From an uncultured Collinsella sp. (GTDB lineage Bacteria > Actinomycetota > Coriobacteriia > Coriobacteriales > Coriobacteriaceae): DNA of 10,078 nt. Where the stretch lies: positions 1 through 10,078 of the forward strand of contig URFU01000083.1 of NCBI GenBank assembly GCA_900547125.1, in the 5' to 3' direction. The notes beneath the pieces are model-generated. The model saw only the letters and a list, made by a program, of their open reading frames with translations. It was not told where the DNA came from and searched no databases. The position numbers and the translations under genes were made by a program. The first letter of the stretch is position 1, and the number at the start of each line of letters is the position of its first letter. Shown one piece after another: positions 1 through 7,300 of the stretch.

Positions 1-1278
1 GAATGCTACCTGCGCATTGCTACCGAGCTGCACCTCAAGCGCTGCATCGTCGGTGGCTTTGAGCGCGTCTTCGAGATCGGCCGCATCTTCCGCAACGAGG
101 GTATGGACCTCACCCACAACCCCGAGTTCACCACGATGGAGGCCTATCGTGCCTTCTCCGATCTCGAGGGCATGAAGGCACTCGCCCAGGGCGTCATCAA
201 GGCTGCCAACAAGGCTATCGGCAATCCCGAGGTCATTGAGTATCAGGGCCAGACCATCGATCTGTCCGGTGAGTGGGCAAGCCGTCCCATGACCGATATC
301 GTCTCGGACGTGCTCGGCAAGCAGGTCACCATCGACACGCCGGTCGAGGAGCTTGCCGCCGCCGCACGCGAGAAGGGCCTGGAGATTAAGCCCGAGTGGA
401 CTGCTGGCAAGATCATCGCCGAGATTTACGATGAGCTGGGCGAGGACACCATCGTCAACCCGACCTTCGTATGCGATTACCCCATCGAGGTCAGCCCGCT
501 TGCCAAGCGTTTTGAGGACGATCCGCGCCTGACGCACCGCTTTGAGCTGGTCATCGCCGGCCACGAGTACGCCAACGCATTCTCCGAGCTCAACGACCCG
601 GTCGACCAGGCCGAGCGCTTTGCTGCCCAGATGGCTGAGAAGGCCGGCGGCGACGACGAGGCTATGGAGTACGACGAGGACTACGTGCGCGCCCTCGAGT
701 ACGGTATGCCTCCCGCGGGCGGCATCGGCATCGGCATCGACCGCGTGGTCATGCTGCTCACCAACCAGGCTTCCATTCGCGACGTCCTGCTGTTCCCGCA
801 CATGAAGCCCGAGAAGGGTTTCCAGTCCGGTGCCGCCGCTGCCAAGGCTGCCGAGGCTGGCAACGCCGCAAGCCCGTTCGTCAAGCCGCTCAAGCCCACG
901 CTCGATTACTCCAAGATCGCCGTTGAGCCGCTGTTCGAGGAGTTCGTCGACTTTGATACCTTCTCCAAGAGCGATTTCCGCGCTGTGAAGGTCAAGGCAT
1001 GCGAGGCCGTCAAGAAGTCCAAGAAGCTGCTGAACTTTACGCTCGACGACGGCACCGGCACCGACCGCACCATCCTCTCCGGCATCCATGGCTACTATGA
1101 GCCCGAGGACCTGGTCGGCAAGACCCTGCTCGCCATCACCAACCTGCCTCCGCGCAAGATGATGGGTATTCCCAGCTGCGGCATGCTGATCAGCGCCATC
1201 CACGAGGAGGAGGGCGAGGAGCGCCTCAACCTGATCCAGCTCGACGCTTCCATCCCCGCCGGCGCAAAGATGTACTAA
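1..1278 (+). CDS. lysS: Lysyl-tRNA synthetase (class II), 3' part, with C-terminal tRNA-binding OB domain
   Basis: Activates lysine with ATP and charges tRNA-Lys in the cytoplasm. The gene is open from base 1 and lacks its 5' part (anticodon-binding OB fold and class II motif 1). The 425 visible codons start inside the catalytic core. Motif 2 is seen at about fragment residues 20-50 (FERVFEIGRIFRNEG followed by LTHNPEFTTMEAY). Motif 3 is at about 235-251 (GMPPAGGIGIGIDRVVML). Both are textbook LysRS. Bacterial LysRS normally ends soon after motif 3 (…RDVLLFPHMKPE). Here an Ala/Lys-rich linker (bases about 823-945) leads into a second domain at about 946-1275. That domain contains DFRAVKVKACEAVKKSKKLL, LVGKTLLAITNLPPRKMMGI and GMLISA, the signature of the EMAPII-like tRNA_bind domain known from the C-terminus of MetRS. 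The gene stops with TAA and is followed by hairpins and a terminator. Identity is very secure; the function of the appended domain is inferred. Confidence 0.97.
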   Translation, partial: ECYLRIATELHLKRCIVGGFERVFEIGRIFRNEGMDLTHNPEFTTMEAYRAFSDLEGMKALAQGVIKAANKAIGNPEVIEYQGQTIDLSGEWASRPMTDIVSDVLGKQVTIDTPVEELAAAAREKGLEIKPEWTAGKIIAEIYDELGEDTIVNPTFVCDYPIEVSPLAKRFEDDPRLTHRFELVIAGHEYANAFSELNDPVDQAERFAAQMAEKAGGDDEAMEYDEDYVRALEYGMPPAGGIGIGIDRVVMLLTNQASIRDVLLFPHMKPEKGFQSGAAAAKAAEAGNAASPFVKPLKPTLDYSKIAVEPLFEEFVDFDTFSKSDFRAVKVKACEAVKKSKKLLNFTLDDGTGTDRTILSGIHGYYEPEDLVGKTLLAITNLPPRKMMGIPSCGMLISAIHEEEGEERLNLIQLDASIPAGAKMY

Positions 1279-1281
1279 CTA

Positions 1282-1308
1282 GTTACGCGGTTCTACGAAC
1301 CGCGTAAC
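1282..1308 (+). repeat. Perfect 12-bp hairpin directly after lysS
   Basis: GTTACGCGGTTC and GAACCGCGTAAC are exact inverted copies separated by three bases, beginning three bases after the lysS stop codon. There is no T-run after the second arm, so it is not a standard intrinsic terminator by itself. It may protect the mRNA 3' end or work together with the terminator about 40 bp downstream. Confidence 0.75.
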
Positions 1309-1321
1309 GGCTCGACGCTGC

Positions 1322-1421
1322 GCGCCGCCCAGAGCGACAATTTGTCATTCAAAAGGCAAGGCATGACCAGAAGGTCTATGCCTTGCCTTTTTCATGCCAA
1401 CTTGTTCGCTCTGGACGGCGC
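1322..1421. repeat. Long imperfect inverted repeat enclosing the lysS terminator
   Basis: The arms 1322-1344 and 1398-1421 are inverted copies (core GCGCCGcCCAGAGCGA against TCGCTCTGGaCGGCGC). They have two mismatches and one bulged base over about 23 positions. They enclose the terminator hairpin at 1351-1391, so the transcript could fold into one hairpin about 100 nt long. It could be an extended terminator, a small repeat element that supplied the terminator, or a protein-binding site. I do not recognise it as a named family. Confidence 0.6.
1351..1392 (+). terminator. Rho-independent terminator of lysS
   Basis: The arm AAAAGGCAAGGCAT (1351-1364) pairs perfectly with ATGCCTTGCCTTTT (1378-1391). 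An inner GACC/GGTC stem extends it, and the distal arm ends in five T. The A-run on the other side means it could also stop transcription from the opposite strand. Confidence 0.88.
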
Positions 1422-1609
1422 TCGCTGACGTTGCCGAAACATCGGCGTTGCCTTGGTCCAGATGTGGCACTTGGGGACGGTCCTTTTCGTCGGGGCCTAC
1501 CGGCGCATTGGGGGTTTGCGCCTTCCATGCATGACAGCCGTCTCTTTTATGTTTCCTTTAGCCGTTGCTGCTTAGGATGGGGGTTAGTCGGTAGGAAGGG
1601 AGTGTCTAT
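1422..1609. other. Non-coding stretch ahead of the ThrE-type gene
   Basis: No convincing gene lies here; a small open frame starting near 1383 runs through repeats and into the next gene in another frame. The stretch holds a GGGGACGGTCCTTTT motif (1473-1487) and a small hairpin, GGCGCA/TGCGCC (1502-1507 and 1517-1522). No good promoter is visible; the best -10 guess, TAGGAT at 1573-1578, lacks a convincing -35. The ribosome-binding site of the next gene is AGGAAGGGAG at 1593-1602. Confidence 0.5.
1473..1487 (+). repeat. GGGGACGGTCC motif, possible REP remnant
   Basis: The GGGGAC(A/G)G(G/T)… head followed by a T-run resembles the conserved ends of REP sequences mobilised by REP-associated tyrosine transposases. 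A related motif, GGGGACAGGTTACTTT, occurs at 3189-3204. No transposase is in the window. The assignment rests only on this resemblance. Confidence 0.3.
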
Positions 1610-3178
1610 ATGGACGACGCGAGCGAGCGTGCAATCGAAGAGGACATGCTCGATCAGTTCAATTACTTTGACGATGAGGATGAGGAGCTGATCGATCGTC
1701 GCGAGCCGGCACCGCTTGACTCATTTGATCTGGTCGATGAAGAGCCCGACGAGGACGAGGGCGAATCAGCGGAGCCCTCACGGTCTTCGCGCCTTGACTC
1801 GCTGCTTTCGAGAGCCCCCATGCACCACGGCGTTCGTGCCGGCGCGCTCCATATGAAAACTGACTGGCACCAGATCGTGACGGCAGGCGATGAGCTTGCT
1901 GTCGATGCGCCGCTCACCGATAAGTCATCCATCATCTGCCGCACCGGCATGCTTATGCTGGCAAGCGGAACAGGTGCCTGGCGCGTGCGCGATACCATGA
2001 ATCGTGTTGCCGCCGTGCTCGGCGTTACGATTCACGTCGACCTGAGTCTTCTGTCGTTTGAGTGCACCTGCATCGAAGATGGCCACTGCTTTAACGAGGT
2101 TGTCAGCCTGCCCACAACGGGAGTCAATACTCATCGCATTTGGATGATGGAGAGCTTCTTAAAGGAAATCGAGATTTATGGGCGCCGGTTTACCGTGCAC
2201 GAATACCACGAGATGCTCAAGACCGTTGAGAGCTCAAAGCCCGACTACGTTCCCTGGCAACAGGGCCTTGCGGCGGCCTGTGCTTGCGGTGCCTTCGTCT
2301 TTTTACTCGGCGGCGGCCCTATCGAGATGGCCTGCGCATTCGTAGGCGCTGGTGTCGGCAACTTTGCTCGCTCCCATATTCTCAAGCAGGGTCTTGGCCA
2401 GTTTAGCGCGCTGACGACTGGCGTTGCGCTCGCTTGCGTTTCGTATCTGCTGGCATTGCTCGGCCTTGGCCAGGTCATTCCAGGGGCAATGTCGCACCAA
2501 GAAGGCTATATCGGCGCCATGCTCTTTGTGATTCCCGGCTTTCCCCTCATTACGGCAGGCCTCGACATCGCTAAGCTCGATATGCGAAGCGGTATCGAGC
2601 GTCTTTCGTATGCTGTATCGATTATTGTGATGGCGACCCTCGTAGGTTGGATGGTTGCCGAATGTGTGGGACTGGCGCCGGATGACTTCGCCCCGCTCGG
2701 CCTCTCACCGTTGGCTCTTACGCTCTTGCGCATACTGATGAGCTTTATCGGTGTATTTGGCTTCTCGGTTATGTTCAACAGCCCGGTAAAGATGGCAGCG
2801 GCGGCAGGGCTCATCGGCGCTGTGTCCAATACCTTGCGCCTTACGCTCGTCGATGCGCCGACGATACTTCCTTTCCTGGGCCTGGGCACAGGTATGCCTC
2901 CCGAGGCAGCAGCGTTTATCGGCGCACTGGTATCGGGGCTGCTCGCGAGCTTAGCCGAAATCAAGCTCACCTACCCACGCATCGCCCTCACGGTGCCATC
3001 AATTGTCATTATGGTGCCTGGCTTGTATCTGTATCGCTCGATGTATTACATGTGCACCTTCGACACGGTCAATATGCTTGGCTGGTTTGTGCGTGCGGTG
3101 CTCATCGTGGCGTTTTTGCCCGTTGGTCTGGGTGTGGCGCGTACGCTCACCGACCCTCGCTGGCGCCACACCAGCTAA
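1610..3178 (+). CDS. Threonine/serine exporter family protein (ThrE-like, fused YjjP/YjjB type)
   Basis: Integral membrane protein of 522 residues, of the family that exports threonine and serine using the membrane potential. Residues 1-75 are unusually acidic and Ser/Pro-rich, probably a disordered cytoplasmic tail. Residues about 85-205 form the soluble ThrE/DUF1212 region (HQIVTAGDELAVDAPLTDKS; a Cys-containing patch near 152-160). About ten hydrophobic helices follow, at roughly 219-235, 238-252, 267-290, 299-320, 333-355, 365-389, 393-411, 431-449, 457-476 and 487-510. The first five belong to the ThrE half, with the signature FVIPGFPLITAGLDIAKLD at 306-324. The last five form the ThrE_2/DUF3815 (YjjB-like) half. 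Both halves are split genes in many bacteria. The start at 1610 has AGGAAGGGAG seven bases upstream. It stands alone between lysS and a repeat element. The family call is strong; the exact substrate is inferred and could be another small amino acid or peptide. Confidence 0.85.
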   Translation: MDDASERAIEEDMLDQFNYFDDEDEELIDRREPAPLDSFDLVDEEPDEDEGESAEPSRSSRLDSLLSRAPMHHGVRAGALHMKTDWHQIVTAGDELAVDAPLTDKSSIICRTGMLMLASGTGAWRVRDTMNRVAAVLGVTIHVDLSLLSFECTCIEDGHCFNEVVSLPTTGVNTHRIWMMESFLKEIEIYGRRFTVHEYHEMLKTVESSKPDYVPWQQGLAAACACGAFVFLLGGGPIEMACAFVGAGVGNFARSHILKQGLGQFSALTTGVALACVSYLLALLGLGQVIPGAMSHQEGYIGAMLFVIPGFPLITAGLDIAKLDMRSGIERLSYAVSIIVMATLVGWMVAECVGLAPDDFAPLGLSPLALTLLRILMSFIGVFGFSVMFNSPVKMAAAAGLIGAVSNTLRLTLVDAPTILPFLGLGTGMPPEAAAFIGALVSGLLASLAEIKLTYPRIALTVPSIVIMVPGLYLYRSMYYMCTFDTVNMLGWFVRAVLIVAFLPVGLGVARTLTDPRWRHTS

Positions 3179-3284
3179 TTGGTACAAGGGGGACAGGTTA
3201 CTTTGCACCAAATGAGTTGCGGTGAAATAGGGACTGAATTGCTGCTTAAAGGGTCAAAACAGTCCGTATTCCATCGCAACTTAT
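3179..3284. repeat. Two-hairpin REP/MITE-like element
   Basis: This begins at the base after the exporter stop codon. A first small hairpin has arms TTGGTACAA (3179-3187) and TTGCACCAA (3203-3211), one mismatch, enclosing GGGGGACAGGTTACTT. A second, larger hairpin directly abuts it. Its arms are 3212-3236 and 3260-3284, 25 bases each with two mismatches and two G-U pairs, around a 23-base loop. Adjacent hairpins and a GGGGACAGG head suggest a small non-autonomous repeat. No gene is supported; the 66-codon open frame across it is non-specific. Confidence 0.55.
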
Positions 3285-3396
3285 GGGGTCGGGGGATTAT
3301 TGGTGCCCTGCATCTCCATAAACTCAACGCTTACGAAGCACGTGCTTTTCGTGCTAGGCTGATTCCACCACATAAGTAGTCGCAGACGCACGTATC
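3285..3396. other. Non-coding leader-like stretch
   Basis: No gene is seen. The stretch contains a short hairpin, AGCACG/CGTGCT, at 3337-3342 and 3350-3355. A weak promoter candidate is TTCGTG (3348-3353), 17 bases before CATAAG (3371-3376). Any promoter for the downstream membrane protein should lie here, because only about 40 bp separate the following terminator from that gene's start. Confidence 0.35.
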
Positions 3397-3447
3397 ACGG
3401 GCGGGCGAGATGAAGTCCCAACCGCTCCATCTCGCCCGCCCGTTTTT
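3397..3447 (+). terminator. Strong intrinsic terminator, possibly a leader attenuator of the DUF2798 gene
   Basis: A perfect 16-bp stem (ACGGGCGGGCGAGATG at 3397-3412 with CATCTCGCCCGCCCGT at 3428-3443) has a 15-base loop and ends in five T (3443-3447). It can end transcripts from the exporter gene. Because the next start codon is only about 40 bases further on, it may instead, or also, sit inside that gene's leader. Confidence 0.9.
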
Positions 3448-3451
3448 GTTG

Positions 3452-3465
3452 TGCGCCGCGGCGCA
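3452..3465. repeat. Perfect 14-bp palindrome before the DUF2798 start
   Basis: TGCGCCG/CGGCGCA is an exact palindrome between the terminator T-run and the GAAAGGA ribosome-binding site (3471-3477). It could be an operator or a small RNA stem near the ribosome-binding site. No regulator is assigned. Confidence 0.45.
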
Positions 3466-3488
3466 ACACAGAAAGGACCATGCCCTTT

Positions 3489-4037
3489 ATGCCTATCAAC
3501 AAACGAGAGAGCCTGCTGTTCACCTTTATCATGTGCTTTTGCATGGTGCTCTGGATGAGCGTCTACAACGTCGCCCTGCAGTATGGGGCCATCAACGGCG
3601 AGGTTATTGCCGCCGCGTGGCTCGGCTTCCCCGTTGCCTACGTCTTTGCCATGTGCTGCGACTGGTTTGTTGCCAGCCCGCTGGCCAAAGGCTTTGCCTT
3701 CAAGTTCCTAGTTACTCCGGGCAAGAGCTCACCGCTTGCCATGACGCTCGCCGTCAGCTCCTGCATGGTCGTTCCCATGGTCATCATCATGTCGCTCTAC
3801 GGCGCGTGCGAGGGTCTGACGCACATGCCCGGCGGCATCCTTGCGAACCTGTATTCCGTGCCCGCGATCTGGATGATCAACATCCCGCATAATTTTGTGA
3901 TGGCGCTGCCGTGGAACCTTTTGGTAGCCGGTCCGATTTCCCACTTCGTCTTCCGTCGCGCCTTCCCTGTGGGGACGGTTTTCAAGGAGGAGCATGCCGA
4001 GCTCTTGGAGCAGGCTATGGCTCCTGAGTGCGAGTAG
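3489..4037 (+). CDS. DUF2798-type small four-helix membrane protein
   Basis: A protein of 182 residues of unknown biochemical role. It has four predicted membrane helices, at about residues 8-31, 39-63, 83-106 and 128-153, arranged as two similar two-helix halves. Each half opens with an N/K-rich or charged turn and a Met-rich helix (MCFCMVLWMSVYN; MTLAVSSCMVVPM). This tandem pattern fits the DUF2798 family; the N-terminal NKRESLLFTFIM is typical of it. Two starts are possible. The ATG at 3480 is only two bases after AGGA, so the ATG at 3489 (MPINKRE…) has the better spacing and a more family-like N-terminus. The C-terminus is a short charged cytoplasmic tail. It is monocistronic, bounded by terminators on both sides. 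Family assignment is fairly sure; function is unknown. Confidence 0.75.
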   Translation: MPINKRESLLFTFIMCFCMVLWMSVYNVALQYGAINGEVIAAAWLGFPVAYVFAMCCDWFVASPLAKGFAFKFLVTPGKSSPLAMTLAVSSCMVVPMVIIMSLYGACEGLTHMPGGILANLYSVPAIWMINIPHNFVMALPWNLLVAGPISHFVFRRAFPVGTVFKEEHAELLEQAMAPECE

Positions 4038-4039
4038 CT

Positions 4040-4091
4040 CGCTTAGGGATCTGCTGAGCGCGGGCGACTTGCTTGGTTGGAGCCCTAAGCG
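4040..4091. repeat. Inverted repeat in the 3' region of the DUF2798 gene
   Basis: CGCTTAGGG (4040-4048) and CCCTAAGCG (4083-4091) are exact inverted copies around a 34-base loop, starting two bases after the stop codon. No T-run follows. The rest of 4092-4203 shows no gene or RNA that I recognise; it is probably the 3' untranslated region up to the terminator at 4204. Confidence 0.45.
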
Positions 4092-4203
4092 TGGATAGCT
4101 CTCTCGGCGACATCGCGGGCGTGAGCGGTGCGCGTGACCGGAGGGCCCGTGCTGCTCCGTTGCCCGACGTGCTAGCGCGCAGAACAATCTGTTGGTGCAT
4201 TCG

Positions 4204-4236
4204 GCGGCTGCTGAAGCGTTTCGGCAGCCGCTTTTT
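4204..4236 (+). terminator. Rho-independent terminator upstream of the activase operon
   Basis: A 12-bp stem (GCGGCTGC at 4204-4211 with GCAGCCGC at 4224-4231, extended by one G-U pair and GAA/TTC) carries the tetraloop GCGT and is followed by five T. It ends transcripts from the DUF2798 gene and isolates the operon that starts about 50 bp downstream. Confidence 0.92.
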
Positions 4237-4248
4237 ATACGGAGTTTA

Positions 4249-4269
4249 AATACAACAGTCTGTTGTATT
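4249..4269. promoter_or_regulatory. 21-bp palindromic operator, probable TetR-family site
   Basis: AATACAACAG and CTGTTGTATT are exact inverted copies around a single central T. Size, symmetry and position just upstream of the -10 element fit a repressor operator. The operon's last gene is a TetR-family regulator, the natural candidate to bind here. Binding itself is inferred. Confidence 0.82.
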
Positions 4270-4286
4270 ACGTAGAGTGGTATATC
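4258..4286 (+). promoter_or_regulatory. Extended -10 promoter of the activase-tetR operon
   Basis: TGG-TATATC (TG at 4278-4279, hexamer at 4281-4286) matches an extended -10 element. The -35 region (about 4258-4264) is a poor match and lies inside the palindrome, so a repressor bound there would block RNA polymerase. Transcription would begin near 4293, giving a short leader. The ribosome-binding site is ACGGAG, ending at 4314, four bases before the ATG. Confidence 0.6.
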
Positions 4287-4318
4287 TCTAGCAGGAAAAA
4301 TGCGAGAGACGGAGCATT

Positions 4319-7300
4319 ATGGCGTTGCTAGTAGGACTGGACGTAGGGTCGACGACGACCAAAGTTTACGCGATGCACGAGGATATGACCGAGGCGTGGT
4401 GGGGATATCGCCGCCACGGGGCGTGTCAGACAGCGAGCGTGCGCGCCATACTCGGCGAGCTCGCCGAGCGCTTTCCCCATGAGTCGCTGCGCGTTGCGGT
4501 GACCGGCTCGGGTGCGCGCGATATCGCGACCGCGCTGGGCGCCTCGTACGTTCAGGAGGTGGTCGCCAACGCGCTCGCGATCAGCAGGTTCTATCCGCAG
4601 ACGCGCTGCGCCATCGAGCTGGGCGGCCAAGACGCCAAGATGATCTTCTTCCGCACCAACGATAAGGGAGACATCGAGGTTGCCGACATGCGCATGAACG
4701 GCTCGTGCGCAGGCGGTACCGGTGCATTTATCGACGAGATGGCAAAGCTCATGGGGGTCGGCACCGAATCGGGCGAGTTCGAGCAGCTCGCAAGCCGGGG
4801 AACGACTGTCCACGAGGTCTCGGGCCGCTGCGGCGTGTACGCAAAGACCGATATCCAGCCGCTGCTCAACGAGGGCATTCCTACCACCGACCTGGCGCTT
4901 TCGGCGCTTCACGCGGTCGCCCGCCAAACGATCGGCGGTCTGGCCCAGGGTATCGACATCGAGCCGCCGGTAATCTTCGAGGGCGGTACGCTCGCCTACA
5001 ACCCCACGCTGGTCCGCGTGTTCCGGGAGCAACTGAATCTATCGGACGATCAGGTTATCGTCCCGCGCGATCCGCAGATCATGGTCGCGCGCGGTGCCGC
5101 CCTGTCGCTGACCGACATGTTCGCATCGTCCCAACCGATCGACCTTCCCGACGCTTTTGTCCGGCTGGATAAGCTCGAGACGGTCGCGCCCGCAAGCGGG
5201 GAGGGACGTCTTGCCCAGCCCTTTTTTGCCACACCTGCCGAGCAGGCGGATTTTACGGCACGCCATGGCAAAGAGACGCCGGCAAAGGGTCCGGATGCGT
5301 ATGCGCCCGGAGAGACGGTGCGTGTGGCGCTCGGTATCGATTCGGGGAGCACGACGACCAAGTTCGCCCTGGTCGATGAGGCGGGTGAGCTTGTCGATTC
5401 GTTCTACGCGTCTAATAACGGCAGACCGCTCGACGTCGCCCAACAGGGTCTTGTCAGCTTGAAGAACCGCTGGGAGACAGCGGGAGTCACGCTTGCGATC
5501 GATGCCGTGGGCACCACGGGATACGGCGAGGAGCTTTTCGCGCGCGCGTTCCACGCCGACTACCATACGGTCGAGACGGTCGCGCACGCCCGCGCCGCGT
5601 GCACATGCGTTCCCGATGCGACCTTCGTGCTCGACATCGGCGGACAGGATATGAAGGCCATCTGGCTCAACCACGGCGTGCTGACCGATATCGTCGTCAA
5701 CGAGGCGTGCTCTGCGGGCTGCGGCTCGTTCCTCGAGGGTTTTGCCAAAAACCTCGGAATAGCCGTTGAGGATATCGCGACCGAGGCATTTTCGTCCAAA
5801 GCCCCCGCCGTTCTCGGCAGCCGCTGCACGGTGTTCATGAACAGCAGCGTCGTTTCCGAGCAGCGGCGCGGTAAGGGTCCGGGCGACATCATGGCCGGTC
5901 TCTGCCGTTCGATTATCGAGAACGTGTTCACCAAGGTCATTCGCGTTTCAAATCTCAACCGTCTGGGCGACAAAGTCGTCGTCCAGGGCGGCACGTTCCG
6001 AAACGACGCGGTGCTGCGCGCATTCGAGCAGTATCTGGGCAAACCCGTCACGCGTGCGCCCCACCCGGGGCTGATGGGCGCTATCGGTATCGCCCTGCTC
6101 GCGCGCGAGGAATGCCGCAAGGGCGACGCCGGCACGTCGTTTATCGGGCTCGATGCCGTGGAGCGCTTCGAGCATCGCGAGTTCGGCGGCGTTACCTGCC
6201 GTCGGTGCAACAACCGCTGCCAGCGCGCGGTCGTGGCATTTGGCGACGGCTCGCTTTACGTCACGGGCAATCGCTGCCCGCGCGGCGGCGCCATCTCATG
6301 GGATGAGCTCGTGCGCGAGGTTCCCGCGGCGGAGGAGCTGCGTCCGCAGGGTACTTGCGAGGCACAGGCACCCGGCACGGGGCGCGACCGGACCGCGGCT
6401 GCCCCCAATCTCTTTGTCGACCGCGAGAAGCTGCTGTTCGAGTCGTACCCCACGGTTCCCGTCTGCGGGGGGCGCGATGTCACGATCGGCATTCCCCGTG
6501 TGCTCGAGTTCTGGGACACCATGCCGTTCTGGTCGACGTTCTTCAGCACGCTCGGCTTTAAGGTGCGCGTCTCGGGACGCAGCACCAAGGCGATGTACGA
6601 GCGCGGTCTGGCGCACGTCACATCCGACACCGTGTGCTTCCCGGCCAAGCTCGTCCACGGGCACATCCGCAATCTCGTCGACGCCGGCGTCGACCGCATC
6701 TTCATGCCCATCATCACGACGGTGCCCACCGAAAACACCGCCTCTACCAGCGAGTGGATGTGCGCCGTCGTAAAGGGATACCCCTACGTGATGCGCAATT
6801 CCGATAACCCGGAGGAGCGTTTCGGCGTTCCGTTCGATACGCCGCTGTTCCACTGGTACGACGAGGGCGACCGAAACCGCCAGCTCAAGGCGTGGTGCAA
6901 GGAGACCTTCGATATCGATGCCGACCTGGTTGCCAAGGCGACCGAGCAGGCGGACCGCGCGCAGCAGACGTTTGAGAACCAGCTGCAGCTGCGCGGCAGG
7001 CAGGTGCTCGAGAACGTGCGCGAGGACGGCGGCTACGCGGTGGTGATCGCTTCGCGCCCGTACCACAACGACCCGCTGGTCAACCACGGGCTGCCCAAGC
7101 TCTTCTCTGAGCGCGGCATCCCCGTGCTGACGCCCGATGCGGTGCCGGGGGTCTGCAACGTCGATCTTTCCAACAGCCGCATCGACATCGTGAACAACTA
7201 CCATGCGCGCATGCTGTCGTGCGCGGTCATCGTCGCATCGACGCCCGAGCTCGAGCTCGTGCAGATGGGCAGCTTCGGCTGCGGCCACGATGCATATCTC

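Noticed and set aside
1383..1691. 102-codon + strand open frame between lysS and the exporter
   Set aside because: It starts inside the terminator, crosses repeats and overlaps the exporter start in another frame; the composition is not protein-like.
3179..3379. 66-codon + strand open frame after the exporter
   Set aside because: It lies across the two-hairpin repeat and has no family resemblance or good ribosome-binding site.
3969..3985. GTGGGGACGGTTTTC, similar to the GGGGAC repeat motif
   Set aside because: It is within the DUF2798 coding frame, encoding a normal Pro-Val-Gly-Thr-Val stretch, with no hairpin around it; probably coincidence.
4038..4203. Possible small RNA or gene between the DUF2798 gene and the terminator
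   Set aside because: Only one simple inverted repeat is present, with no promoter, tRNA-like fold or plausible reading frame; a 3' untranslated region is the simpler explanation.
4328..5032. 234-codon minus-strand open frame
   Set aside because: Shadow of the first activase module; no domain and no ribosome-binding site.
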